Below are positions 1-12,611 of a DNA stretch of 64,000 nt, piece by piece. The translations under genes and the position numbers were made by a program. Positions within the stretch are counted from its first letter, which is position 1. Each line of letters begins with the position of its first letter. Origin of the DNA: Hemerocallis citrina (lineage: Eukaryota; Streptophyta; Magnoliopsida; Asparagales; Asphodelaceae); NCBI GenBank assembly GCA_017893485.1, contig CM030366.1, positions 188,463,947 to 188,527,946 of the forward strand, read 5' to 3'. The notes beneath the pieces are model-generated. The model ran no database searches, was not told the DNA's origin, and saw only the letters and a program-made list of their open reading frames with translations.

Positions 1-974
1 AAGTGTGTGACCCTGTAGGTTCCCATTACGTTGACAGTAAACTAAAACCATATTCGAATATTACAAACAGTGAGCGGTATCTTGCAATACATCCCTACTA
101 CTCAAGTAACAGGAATGTCAATAATTTGACATAACCTATCCATGACCAATGTTAACATATAGTGTAGTCGCTTTGTCCAGATATCTTAATTAACCACAAG
201 GCATAGAGCGTGTCACCCTTGTATAGTTCAATCTTCGGTTTCTTGATATCCGAGTAGACTTACTAAAACAAATGAGATCAGTATCTCATATTGACTCATT
301 TGAGCACGGTCATGCATTTTGTAGTCTCACTCAATCAAAAGGCCCATATATATCGCTCATATTATGTAAGAGGGTCAAATCATATCTAAGTCACTTACAT
401 CCCTCCGCATAATTTGTAGTATATCCAATAGTCGACTTTATAATCACCTTATTACAGACAATGTTTGATGGCATTAAAACATATAACTTATTATGTAAGG
501 AACCGTAGCGACTTCAAGTCAAAGGACTATGTACACCCTGGTCACTGTGAGAACTGCTTATGACACTCATGTAACGATCCATGCAGCGTTCTCATGGAGG
601 GTCAGTCTAGTACATTATTACTTTAATATGTACCAATATGAAGACTTGATATCTCATATCCATGATTTGTGAGAATGGTCATCAGTTTACGCACTCACTA
701 GTTTCTATGTATTATCGTTGTCCTAATTCACAATCATACTTGACTAGGAACATTTATGAACAGTGTTCTGATTTCAGTTAATAGGATCTCACAATCAAGT
801 CATGCACTTAATATCTCATGATATTGAACTTACTATTCTAAGAACTTTATTATGTTCATTCAATTCACAATAAATAACACGATAAATGAAATACCTAAAT
901 ATAAAATAAATGTCGTGATACAATGTAAACTAGTAATGTCAATCCACAACTGGTTTCTAGGGCATACACCAACA
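1..974 (-). mobile_element. Ty1/copia-type LTR, cut by the window edge
   Basis: Read on the minus strand, the LTR starts at 974 with TGTTGGTGTATGCCCTAG, a start I recognise from plant copia LTRs, and runs leftward off the window. It is AT-rich and has no open reading frame. The bases just right of 974 are coding-like DNA of a Tat element and not a polypurine tract, so this is either a solo LTR or the 5' LTR of an element lying to the left. It is inserted into the opposite-strand ORF of Tat copy A. The other end and target duplication are outside the window. Confidence 0.6.
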
Positions 975-976
975 TT

Positions 977-1135
977 GCCAAGGTGGAGGATGAGCGGGAT
1001 GACAAAGATGATGACGCCCGAAAGGAGCTAGCGGGTGGAGAGGAGGAGAGTCCAGAGGATGATGCGGGAGAAAGGGCAATGGAAGTAGCTAAGACTTCAA
1101 CCCCTATGGCTCTGTCGACCGATATGGAACCCTAA
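977..1135 (+). pseudogene. C-terminal tail of the opposite-strand ORF of Tat copy A
   Basis: 52 codons are open from the LTR junction to a TAA at 1133-1135. The peptide is acidic (AKVEDERDDKDDDARKEL and following) and ends STDMEP. Its place, beside the 3' region of a minus-strand Tat element but reading on the plus strand, matches the plus-strand ORF in the third Tat element at 62608-64000, whose visible end is also a charged lysine/glutamate-rich coil. I infer that this is the tail of the same gene, with its N-terminal part removed by the copia insertion at 974. The link rests on position and composition, since the two fragments do not overlap. Confidence 0.45.
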
Positions 1136-2294
1136 TCTTTTCCCTCATGTCTTCTTTTGTATTTTGGTTTTGTAAAACGCCTAATAACGGATTGGCCAAC
1201 ACTTGTGTATATTTGCTCTTGGTTAATGGAAATTCTTTTGGTGCCCAATACCTATGCTTTTTCTTTGTGGTGATGAGCTTTTGATGTTTTGAGTTGGGTC
1301 TTATGAGTTTTTATCGATGTGGGATCCTTTGTGTTTACTTAGTGGTACTAACACAACTCCTTATCGTTGTTGGCAGATAGTTGTGTACACTAGTGGAGAT
1401 CATCGGGATGCCAAGATTGATCGTCTTCGCTGCACAATGCTTGCTGCCATGATCGAGAGGGATATATTGAAGAATGTGGTCCTTGAGAAGAGCTTGGAAG
1501 TTTCTCACTTGAGGAAGACTCGTCCTAGCCACTCAGGTGAGACACACCCCAATTACTCAGCTCGCATTCATAGGGCACGGTGGAAGATTAGGATCAAGGA
1601 TGCTAACCTCAAGAAGATGCTTATTAAGAAGGACGTGGAGATCTACTAGCTAAAGCTATCACTTGAAGGGACGTAGATGCAAAGCACTTCTTGTTTGTGA
1701 TGAGATTAACCAAGAATTTTGTCCCATGATCTGCCATTTCAATCTTGAGTGGCATCGAGGAATCTTAAGGATGCCTAAAGCAGGGTAGCTGGGTCGTCAA
1801 GCATGGCCTCGGCCAAAAGGGTGTTGCACCCATCATGTTCGGAACATTCAAACTCAGTCTACTAGGTTGGTGCCTCCTTCAGTCAGCTCGAGTGGTTGAT
1901 GTGGGATTCCTATAGTGAGTAGGCGTCACAAGCGAATCGTGTCTTTAAACTAAAGTATCCTTCTTACCCGTGGTCGCAAGTGATCGAAGTGGAGAGGAGT
2001 TGTAGGGGGATCAAATATACTTTAACTCTTAGACTTGTACTAAAATTTTGCAGTGAAATGAAGATCTCCCATGTATTCTTGAGCTTGTAGTAGAACGCTC
2101 ATTTGAAATAAAGATCTTCCAAGTGCTTCTGCCATGACTCTTGCTTTTTTTGTGTGTTGATACTTATTGTCAGTCAATGATGTGCCGCGGGAGCAACCAT
2201 AGGGGTGAGCTGGAGTCTAAATTCAATGTGTTTGAATTGGCAAGTTAAGGGGGTATCTATAGGGATGAGTTGGGCTCCGAGCATACTTGTTGAA
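1136..2294. other. 3' region of Tat copy A, no firm gene
   Basis: This stretch lies between the acidic ORF tail and the tandem repeats. A plus-strand reading frame of 110 codons with an ATG at 1317 and stop at 1649 lies in it; its second half is lysine/arginine-rich and coil-like. I do not recognise the product. It may be a further exon of the opposite-strand gene or chance. From about 2200 the DNA grades into degenerate copies of the ~116-bp repeat. Confidence 0.4.
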
Positions 2295-2770
2295 GAGTTA
2301 ACAAGTTGCATGAGTAGTTCAAGTGGCTAGCCGAGCTCCAAACTTGCATATTTGTGAGTCACAGGAGCGACTTCGAGCCACAATTTTGAACTCCAGTTTG
2401 GTTACTTAAGGAGTTAACGAGGAGCAGTTTCGAATGGCGAGCCGAGCCCCATTCTTTTTTATTTGTGAGTTTCATGAGTGACTTTAAGCAACGAGTTTGG
2501 ACTCTGAACTGGTTTTGTAAGGAGTTAACGAGTTGCAAAAGCAGTTTCGAGTGGCGGGTCGAACTCTGTTCTTACTTATTTGCGAGTTACGGGAGCGACT
2601 TCGAGCCATGAGTTTGGAATCTGAACTGGTTTTTTTAAGGAGTCAACGGGTTGCAGGAGTAGTTCAAGTGGCGAGCCGGGCTCTGAAGTTGTTTTTTTGC
2701 GAGTTGCGGGAGCGACTTTGAGCCACGTGTTTGGACTTTGAAATTGTTATTTAAGGAGTTAATGAATTGT
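2295..2770. repeat. ~116-bp tandem repeat in the Tat 3' region
   Basis: Successive units start at GAGTTAAC or GAGTCAAC at 2295, 2411, 2522, 2640 and 2756, so the period is 111-118 bp. Each unit contains variants of GTGGCGAGCCG and GGGAGCGACTTCGAGCC. A more diverged unit precedes 2295. Tat-lineage gypsy elements are known for variable tandem repeats in their 3' untranslated region, and the array lies just downstream of the minus-strand integrase remnant, where such repeats belong. Confidence 0.8.
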
Positions 2771-3049
2771 TGGCGTTGCTTGGAAGAGGGGCTGGATATC
2801 AGACTCATTATTTTTCTTTATTTTGCATCTGGAAAGTATTAAGAGAATTTTGCAAAAGAAAATGATATGTTTTATTGAAAAATAAATCTAAATGGCTGTC
2901 TTGGTTGGTTGCCTTTATTACATGCTCTGGCCGTTATAATATCGACCTTATTACAAATCTAAAGAACCTAGTGGAGGACGTTAAGCGTCCTTGTTGAGCT
3001 TCATCGAATGCTCATTGTTCCATGTCCTTAATATCTTCTTGGCCCGAGG

Positions 3050-3967
3050 TCATCTAGTCGATAAGTTCATGGGCGAACAACTTTGGAAACCTTGTGTGAT
3101 TCTTCCCAGTTTGGAGATTTCCCTTCTTGCATGGGTTGGATATTTCGAGTTTCGATAGGATAAGGGTCATTTCTTTGAGATTTTTCTAACATACTTTCTT
3201 GCTGTATACTTTTATGATAAGCCCGACTTCTCACAAACCTCTTCAATGAGATCAATGTTTCCCTGAAGGTTATTTGAGTTATATTCCTCATTGAAGGATG
3301 TGGGGGAGGGGAAGGTAGCCTGACCTCTAGGGGGATCAGTGCTTCAAAACGGAAAGTGAGGTTGAATAGGGATTCTCCCGTTAGGGTCCTCTTCGTGGTC
3401 CTGTAGAACTATAACACACTCGAGAACTCTTCGATCCATATCCTATTGGGAACTTCACCGAGCCTGTTCTTGAGGCCATCAAGGGTATGTCGATTGGCAT
3501 TCTTGTCTTGACCATTGGTCTGGAGGTGCAAGATAGGAGAGAAACGTTGTTCGACCTCCAGATCGGCGCAGAATCTTCTGAATCCCTTGGCGAAAAATTG
3601 GGTTTTGTTGTCGGTGATGAGAATTCGAGGCATCCCGAACCTACATATGATCTTCCTTCAGAAGAATTGTTGAATCTTATAATTGATGATTGAAGCTAGT
3701 GATTCTACTTTGATCCACTTTGTGAAGTAGTCGACTGCTACCACTAGGAAGTTTCTCTATCCAGTTGCAGGGGAAAACGGCCTAGGCAAGTCCATTCCCC
3801 ACAAGCGAAAGGGATCAGACTTGACATGGAACTAAGCTTGGCATAGGGAATTCACTTGATTGAGGAGAACAGTTGGCAGGAGGCGCACTAATAAACATAT
3901 TCTTGGACGTCATCGATGAGCATGGGCCAATAATATGCATGATTAATAATTTAAAGGGCAAGGGACC
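3050..3967 (-). pseudogene. Tat-type gypsy integrase fragment (copy A)
   Basis: The minus strand encodes a degraded integrase. Near 3933-3880 is a YYWP motif followed by the CxxC half of the zinc finger (CASCQ). Residues from 3633 down read MPRILITDNKTQF, the core motif around the second catalytic Asp, then SPILHLQTNGQDKNANR, matching the usual HPQ.NGQ.E.AN segment; the usual Glu appears to be Lys. From 3291 the C-terminal part ends in a GKSPNWEESHKVSKV-like segment. Stops and frame changes separate the pieces, so it is not functional. Homology to copy B seems to end at about 3967, next to a solo LTR insertion. The order integrase, tandem repeats, opposite-strand ORF agrees with a minus-strand element whose 3' end lies to the left. 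Confidence 0.8.
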
Positions 3968-4205
3968 AAATGTAACCCCCATTCCCGTAAATACGTATTT
4001 CCTGAATATTTTCTGTATTTTGATTAGTTATGAATCTATTTTGCACTAAATTCGTTTTGGATCTTTTACTAAGTGTTTTATAATCGACAATTATATTCAC
4101 TTTGAATAACGATATATTTCTATTTTTAATTGATCAACTATTTATATTTTATATTATTCCTGTTTGGATTTTAATGAACTTGTTGATCTCAAATTCTATT
4201 TTGAT

Positions 4206-4500
4206 GCATATTATTATTATTATTATTGTTAATATTATTATTATGAGTATTATTGTTATTACTATTATGATTATTATCGGTAGTACTATTATTACGACTA
4301 TCATTATTATTATTTTTAGTATGTTCATTGTTATTATTTTTATTAATATATGTTGTTATTGTTATTAGTATTAATATTATTTTTATTCTTATTATTGATG
4401 TTGTTACCGTTATTATTATCAGTATTTTTATTGTCATGATTCTTATTATTATTATTTTTGTAAAGACCAATGTCATTACTATTATTATCATTTTTCTTTT
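4206..4500. repeat. ATT-rich low-complexity tract
   Basis: Imperfect runs of ATT/GTT triplets within the solo LTR. Isoleucine- or asparagine-rich open frames here are artefacts of composition. Confidence 0.85.
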
Positions 4501-5767
4501 AAAGCCCATTGATTTTGACCTATATTGTATTATTTAATTATTTAATTTGAAACCCAATCCAAGCACATATCCTATTAAATTTTATCCCAAACCCAAACCC
4601 ATATCCATTGGATCCTAAACCCAAATTCTAGTCTGCCCTAAACCCATTAACCCAAATATTCACCAATAGCCAAATCCCCACATTCTCTCTTATTCACTGC
4701 CTAATAACTACCCCACTATCTCTTTGACCCTCATAATCAGCCTATTGATTCCCTATCATCTCATTAATTGATCCCGTAACCCCCACACTCCACTAACTCC
4801 CCATTTATCATAATATTATAATATATTTTAATATGTACCCGGCTCGACTCTCTCCGTCCTCTCTGTTTTCCCCCCAACCGAAATAGAGCCTCCCCCAACG
4901 CCAATGTTGTCCTCCTCTTCATTCCGTCGCTCCGACCACCACCCACCATAGTGCACCACCGAGCGCATCCCGCCTGAACGCCACCTCCTCATCGACTACT
5001 CCTCATCGCCGCACTCGATTCCTTGCCATTGCTGTGAGCCGTCGAGCTCCAGTCCTCCATCGCCACCACCATGCCTACTTCGTCTCCCAACCTCTGCCGC
5101 TACCACCCCCCAGTCTACCATTGAAGCTCTGCCGCTCATCACCCTACCTCCTTCATCGGTCCGCACACGTCGCTGCCTTTCCCACATCACCGAATAACCC
5201 ACTGCCCATCATCCTCCATCGACCACCAATGCCAGCACCATCTGGCATCATCATCATCATCGCTCTCCCCATCGACCACCATTGCCGCTGTAGCCGTCGA
5301 CCACCCTCTTCTTCCTCCGCCATTGCCGAAGTCTGCCACCTCCGCAGTCGCTCGAACCCATCATCCTCATCGATAGCTCCTCTGCCTCCTTGCCATCGCT
5401 GCCCTGAGCACCACCGTCGACATCGCTTCCCCAGTCTCGACCACCCCTGCCTCCGGCCATCGCTGCACCCGAACACCAAACTGATCTATTTTGCCCCATC
5501 GATCTTCAGCATCAGGTGCTCCTTTTATCGCAGTCATCCGATCGTCATTCATCACGATCATGATCATCGTCTTCTTGATCCATTGATTTCGGTCGTTGAT
5601 CGCATCATCATCATCATCATCATCAAGTATTGATCTGGCCATCTGATTATCCGATCTTGATCCTCATCAAGATCCGTGGCCGATCGTGACATCGTAATCG
5701 TTTGCTCGTTGCCATGTCGCCGGGATTCCGATCCCATTATTCTTCGCATAATCGGATCTAACGCCGT

Positions 5768-5774
5768 TATAAAG
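5768..5774 (+). promoter_or_regulatory. TATA-like box of the 4.0-kb LTR
   Basis: TATAAAG in the middle of the solo LTR, at a reasonable position for the U3/R boundary if the LTR is plus-oriented. This is inferred from sequence only. Confidence 0.35.
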
Positions 5775-7093
5775 GCAATTCATCTCACCCTCGAATTGTA
5801 TTGTATCGTATTCGAGATTGTTTATTGAATTCCGCAAGTAAATCTATATTGATTATCGTATATCTGCTATTGTTATCTATAGTTGGAATACTACGGATTT
5901 ACACGAGAGAATCCAAGTAGTAGTATTGACTTCGTGCCATCGTTTACCTCCGATTTATAGAGATCTTGCATGCATTCATATAGTTAATTATTGAACATAT
6001 GAATAGGGATTGTTATTGTAATTCATGTCATGACATTACACGACTATTGTAGATGGTATGCTAGTGTTGGTTGTTATATGATTAATGTTGGTGTATTGGT
6101 TGATTGTGATTAGTAAGATTATGGACATTATATATCTTAATACCATGTTCACATAGAGGTAACTTGCTGTGATTAATGTTGTCAACCCCTAACTCATCGT
6201 TCCTAACATTTTAATTATTTTATTCACGAAAAATATATTGAGACCCTAAAATTTATTGCCAACCTGAACATTGTCATGATGTTTCGACCTAGATAATGCC
6301 ACCAAAATCAATAACTTCCTGAATATGAAATGTAGCCCCATATTCCTAGTTTCCAGAACATCAAAAATTATTGAATTTCGACTTATATTGCATGAGTTAT
6401 GATAATTTTACTACTGCTGCATTTTATTTCCAGATTTATGTATATACCATGTTAACATGATTAAATAGATGAACTAATGATCAAATATTACCATGATAAT
6501 TTCCAGATTGATAGTCAGCATGCTTAGGGTAATGAAAATTATTTTTGCTGATTTTTAAAATGAATATTTATTGCTTTTATAGCTGAAACTAGTTAACATT
6601 GATAACCAGCCATAATCTATAACCTGTAAAGAACACGGTAATTCACCTAGCTACTGTTGTCAGATTTTGGACTTTAATATGCGTTGAAACCGGACAGGAG
6701 TCTAGTTTCTAGAACTTTTGACGGATCCATATCTGCTATTCTGTAGCAGTGGGAAATTCACTTTTAGTACAGCAATCGACTGCTGTCCAAAATTGAGTTT
6801 CCATGTTTGATAATATATAATTGAATCTATAATGTTGTATTTGGTGCATTTGATTGTATAGAGTACATTGCATGATCTTAGGGTTTTGTTGTCATCATTC
6901 TAGTGTCCCTTATTAATCGCCTTATCTTTTCCCCATTGATATTCCTGTTCTTATTGTTCCCTATTAGTATTACATGTTGATTTAATAAAGAATGTTAATC
7001 AAACCGGGGTTAAAGGTTGACTAGAATAGTTGATAATATAGTGACTGTATTCGGAAGTGTGGGCTTCGTTCCCAAAATATCGTTATCGTCAAT

Positions 7094-7210
7094 GTGCAAG
7101 AAATTGCGTCAATAGCCAGTGTTATCATTATTGTGCAAGAAATTGCTGCAATAGCTAGTGTTATCGTTATTGTGCAAAAAATTGCTGCAATATCCAGTGT
7201 TATCATTTTA
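7094..7210. repeat. Three copies of a 39-bp tandem repeat
   Basis: Units starting GTGCAAGAAATTGC or a close variant lie at 7094, 7133 and 7172, a constant 39-bp step, with a few substitutions. They lie inside the 4.0-kb solo LTR. Confidence 0.85.
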
Positions 7211-8001
7211 ATGTTATATCGTGTCGAGTACATGACCTATAGAATCTACCACCTTAGTCTAAACAAAATTGATTGTATGCATCGAACCTGTAGTTATGGG
7301 ATGCAGTAGTATGTGTATTAGTTAGGATTAAAATGAATAATAAACTAAAAATTTTCATTGCATCGTCATTACATATTATCATCGTTATTGAACAGTGTTA
7401 TCTTTATTTTTTACCGTTATTGTTATCGTTTATTGTTATCATTATCAATCATCGTTATTTTACATTGCATCGTTATCTTTTTGCCATTGTTCATTGTCAT
7501 CGACTCCATTATTTATTGAATTCATTGTTAAACCGTAAATACCATTATTTCTCTGTTTCTCTACTTGCTGTCCACGACTTGCTCTCAGGACATATCCTTC
7601 TCTCTTTTAGATAAACAGCTTACAGGTAATCAAGGAGAATTTTCTGAGGAGAACAACAATGGTGAAAGAATTGAATTTGCATCGCCGCCTAAATAATTAT
7701 TGTTTTGTTTTGAAAACTTAAATAAATTGAACATTATTGTTTCTTGTACTGTGGGCTTTTTGACCCAAATATTGTTATTGTTGTTTCCAGTGTTGGATTA
7801 TTATTATATTTGGTTATTTTATGGTCAAATTCCAAGTATTGTTATTCATATGATTATCCTTTCATTGCATGCGTGGTTGTATTTCTCCTCGTTATATTGT
7901 TGAGTTGAATCGATAACATCTTATGGATGATGCAAGTCATTCGTTGGGCCAACGTCACGTGCTTGCATTCTGTATTTTGGGAAGCGGGGCGTAACACCAA
8001 A

Positions 8002-9373
8002 TTAACAATTTGGAGGGTTAGAATATTAGATTTCAAATATGATCTAGAGAGGATCAGATTTGGGTTGATTCATAATATGTTAATTTTTCGAGGGAAAATC
8101 CATAGCAACAGAGGCTGAAGAGACTGGTTAGCGTGTGGTTTGGGGTGCCTTGTGGTCTCGGGTTCAAATCTGCATAGGTTCATATTTGAGTTTTTTTTTA
8201 AAACGTATTTTATTTCCCTTTCTCTAAAATAAATCCTTTTAATTGCGAATTAAGTCAAGATTAGACTAAATTAATTGTGATATGAATGAGATTAATCTTG
8301 GCAGATTTATAGTTGAGTTAGACCTATTTGAGGAGTAAATTTTAATTTTTGATACATCAGTCATTCCTAGATTATAGTAAATTCATTACATATTAAATCT
8401 AACTTCACTTAGAATTTAACTAATTTTAGAAAAGATTTACATTATATTTAGTGCATATTAGTTATAAAATTAAACTACGACTCAATTAATGAGAAATTGT
8501 ATATAACCAATAATTTAATTAAAATATTTAGGAGTTTATTGATGAGACTGAGTTTGGTTTCGGTCCAAGAAGATTCAATGGAGGCAGATGTTAGTGAGTG
8601 AGACTTACTCGCCTGGTTAGTGTATGCATTTAAGAGATAGGAGGTTGTGGGTTCAAGGCCTAAAAGTCTCAAATTTAATTTATTTGTTATTTTATTTTTT
8701 GTATTTTGAAGATAAAAACTGATTTTTGGTGAAAGAATCTCTTGATGAAATTTTTTATAAATACTTTTGGATTAAATTCCTCATTCAAATAAACAATTGA
8801 ATGCAGATTTGGTGACTGAACTGGAACTATATGAATATAGATGATTTTAAAGGCGTTTGAAGTCTTATTATACATGAAATTAGAGAATTTTAATTAAAGA
8901 AATTCTAGTTGTTTGAGAATGGCTAGTTTGGAGAAATGAATGAATTAAATTCTAGTGGCTTTAGAAAAGTTAAGGATAACCTAGAAAGTTTTAATGGAGT
9001 CCCTAGGGGTTTGGGATGGGACTGAGAATACGCCCGGTAAATCCACATGTGTAGGCTAGGGTATGCATGTTTTGTTTGCGAAAAGGCCGGTAAAGAGTTT
9101 GACGTTCCTAGGAATGTTCGGGATTGAGGATATGCCTAGTAAATCCACGGTGTGGCTAAGGGTATGCCGATCAGGTCCGTGCTTATGGGAGATCGACTTG
9201 CTGGGGTTCGTGGCTAAAGATACTCCCGGTAAATTCTAATGACTTTAGAAAGTTAAAGATAACCTAGAAAGTTTTAATGGAGTTGAAATGTGTGGTACCG
9301 GTGGTTTGTGATTTATGAAAATTTGAGAAATTGCCAGTGTGGGCTAATGTTCTCGTGTGGTGATTTAAGTCCG
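8002..9373. repeat. Degraded LTR-like repeat, left part
   Basis: Noncoding. The target of the 4.0-kb LTR reads GGGACCAAATTAAC across the junction, a phrase I associate with gypsy LTRs, so this DNA is probably the continuation of an older LTR. It contains 102-103-bp repeats marked by GCCCGGTAAATCCAC (9032, 9134 and a weaker one at 9214); the same units return on the far side of the second solo LTR at 12763 and 12866. A 44-bp phrase around AACCTAGAAAGTTTTAATGG occurs twice (about 8960 and 9240). Two tRNA-like box pairs lie at about 8105-8180 and 8590-8665. Confidence 0.5.
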
Positions 9374-9398
9374 TGTAATATCCCAGAATAAGACAAAA

Positions 9399-9517
<119 letters not shown>

Positions 9518-9872
9518 TAAACTAAGTTAAGACTTGAATGGATGGGTGCATGATTATTGAATAGAATAACCATGCACATTTGTGCACTAGGGTTAGGGTT
9601 AAGGTATGGTGATTTAGGGCTAGTACCCTAGGGTTAAGCTAACCCTCATCATGATGTGAAACTCTAGCACCAATCTTGATGAGATCCAAAGGTGGACTTT
9701 GTGCCAGGCTTTCATGAAGACTCCAAGATGAGTCTTGAAGCTTCTAGGGCTTGATGTGTTGTCTTCATCTCATCCCTCCACCACCACTCAAATAACCCTA
9801 GCTCATCCTATCCCTCCAAATCCCCTTGGCCGGCCCTAGCTCCAAAAGGGAAAACCCTAGCTCCCTTCACTT

Positions 9873-9880
9873 TATAAAAA
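9873..9880 (+). promoter_or_regulatory. TATA box of the 3.2-kb LTR
   Basis: TATAAAAA followed by a CT-rich leader-like stretch. It is consistent with a plus-oriented LTR promoter. Confidence 0.45.
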
Positions 9881-12611
9881 CTCACCCCACTCACTCTCTC
9901 ATCCTCTTTTCATCTTGTTCTTCAAAAAAAAAATTGAGGAGAAAAGCAAACAAAAAGAAGAGATCTTTTAGTGGTAGTAGAAGAGTAGAAGTGAAGTGTA
10001 GGGTGTATCTAAAGGAGCAAAAGCTTGAAGAAGGAGGAGCAAGGAGAAGCTTGCAAGGCGTCTCTTACAACACAAAAGTGGTGATACTCTAAACTTTAAA
10101 AGATTAGTCTTTTCTTTTTTATGTGATGTTAGCATGTAAAAGTTGTTAAGAAAAACTTGATTGCCATGTATGAATGAGGACATGCTAAGAAAAGAAAAAG
10201 TATGGTAGAACAACTCCTTTTCAAGACTTTCTTTAAAGAAACATGTTCTTGGTGTGCAACTTAGAAATATCTAGCTCACAAACGGTTAGGAATTTTGAAC
10301 TCAAATTTTTAGGGCTTGTTCCTCTACGAATCTAGAGCTTACATGAATTTTTTTGTAATATTTGGAAGTAATATAATAGCCCAAACACCAATCCCATTTT
10401 CGCTTAGCAACCAACTGCAGAAACTGCTGTTTTGAGAAATTTTCTCGTGCCTTCCAAAAATCATAACTAAATATTTGATGGGTATTTTTAGCTGATATTT
10501 TTCATGGATTCTCCTGTATATGTCTACAACTATAATCCCAAATTTTACGTTTTTCTAAAATTGTTTGATCCTCAAAAAAATTGTTAAGTTCCAACTGGTC
10601 TGAGAAGACAGAACTGAAGATTTCTGTTTGGGGACTGAAGTTCATATATGCATAGCTACTTGTGTATACATGATATTGCAATGAAATTTTTGCAGTAGCT
10701 TTTCGTGTATATCTATAACATGATTCTAAAATTTTGGAATTTTTAGATAGCATTTGATAAGGTTTCAAAAATAAATTGTAAGTAGAAGTATAAACCTTGT
10801 CTAAAAAGCAGTGGAAACTTTGTGCGGTATTTGAAGAGTTATAAATCTCTACGTAATGAGAGTTTAGATTCAAATTTTGGAAAAAATTTATTGGTGTATG
10901 TCTAGTTATAGACTCTTAAATTTCATGAGCTTTGGACAAGGGATTGATTTTATATGGAATTTATACTAGACTGTGTTTAATACCTGGTGCTGATTTCATA
11001 GTCTGTACATTTGTGACTTTCTGGGAAAATGTGGTTGGAATTTGCCAAAGTGATGAACTAAGGACTTGTACTAGAGACTCTAAGCTTTTCAAAACTCCTA
11101 GGAACCTATAATTCTGAGTTGTGTAGTAATTGATATGATTTTTCAAAGTGCTGGACAGATCCAGCCACCCTTAGAAGTCGTCACTTTGCATATGTGTGAC
11201 TTGTTCTCAACTCTCAAAGTGTTGAATTGAGAGTTAGGGGTATTCCTATACCCCAATACTTGGTTATTTTGTATTTTAGGTTGATTAAGACACGGGTAGA
11301 GACTTGAACGATATTTGAGTCGTCGACCTTGTCTAAGTAGGTTGCCTACACTTATCAACCATTAGGCTAACTTGGAGACTTCCGCCTTAACAATTGAAAG
11401 TGACTAACTCAGGTGCTGAAAAAATCATGGGAGATGATCACGGGCCGAGTTGAGGACAATACTAAATGGGGGGGAAGTGGCGAGCAAATGATCGTGTCAC
11501 CGGAGCCGCAGGTGGATATACAGGAACGAAGGTTTCTAGTAGGGAAATCACTTGAGACTAGGCATAACTTAGACTCGGAATCAGTTGGTGACCATGACCT
11601 TATAACACGTCTAGGTAGACTTAATGTTAGTTAGTTCTGCGTCACCTAAACTGTATTAGTTTCTAGTGACTAGTAGTCGGGTGTTGTACTCTCCTGTCAT
11701 TAGGGTTACGTGCTGCGATACGTATCTTGTACTGTTGATTTCTGAAGTACCGTAGTAAGAATGGGATGAGATTTTATAGCGGATAGGGAGAATTAGACCT
11801 TTGAGGCCGTCAAGTTCTATGCTGGTGGACATGAACATGCCATATAGGCTGCGGTCCTGTGAATCTTCAGCCCCATAGGTATGCTGCGGTGTATCTTTAA
11901 GTTTGTCACGGCTTTTGAGCGGGATCTGAGCATCCGACACTAGTGGCAAACTGAGACACCACTAAGTGACTGCAGAATCGGATGTGACCGGTTAATCTGC
12001 ATCCTCATCAACCATGATCTATCTATCAGAAACAGGACGAGTACAAGAGTAGGTTGCATGGCAAGGGTTCAAAACTTTGAACTTGGGGGCAACGACTTGA
12101 TTTGGAAAGTATGTAGTATGGGATACATACATTTCCAAAGTCTCGCTTGCATTTAGTTTAAGTACATCCTTACCTGTGCATTAGATTACTAGGGCTTATC
12201 GTACACGGACACCCTTGATCTGACACCACTCACCCTTCTTTTAGTCACTTTTTCTATTGCTTTCAACCTTGATTGTCTAGTTTGGAGATCGCTGATTTTA
12301 TCAGTCCCGCGTTAGTAGAATTACTGCGTGCCCACTCTTTTAGGTTCTAGATTGCCGACCCAGGGAGCCCAGGAAGCCCAAGCCAGATGGTGTGCCCAAG
12401 TGATGGTGTCAAGTGTTCATCGTTTACATCCTTGTTATTTTTGTAAACTGATTTGTAATTTCTGAGATAGTATATAATTGTAACACTTGAACTTGTACAT
12501 CATAGAATAAAATTATTTAAATTTTCTTGCATTTTCCTGTATTGTGACTGTTTGAAGGAAAGATTCGGGTTTGTGTCACAAATCACCAGTGTAGGGATTC
12601 GGGGTGCTACA

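Larger units (their letters stand above)
3971..7996 (+). mobile_element. Solo LTR of a gypsy-type retrotransposon (4.0 kb)
   Basis: The segment starts TGTAACCCCCATTCCCG and ends GGGGCGTAACA. It is flanked by the 5-bp direct repeat CCAAA at 3966-3970 and 7997-8001, the length gypsy integrases produce. It has no gag-pol coding capacity, so it is best read as a solo LTR left after recombination. Inside are an ATT-rich low-complexity zone (4206-4500), a CCACC-rich zone (4980-5500), a TATA-like box (TATAAAG at 5768, plus strand) and a short tandem repeat at 7094-7210. Long open frames in the CCACC zone are compositional. Confidence 0.75.

Noticed and set aside
5034..5633. 199-codon histidine/proline-rich open frame
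   Set aside because: It lies in a CCACC/ATC-rich zone of a solo LTR, with frames open on both strands. The composition explains it, and no domain is visible.
9826..10213. Open frames around the TATA box of the 3.2-kb LTR
   Set aside because: They overlap the LTR promoter and leader and have no domain.
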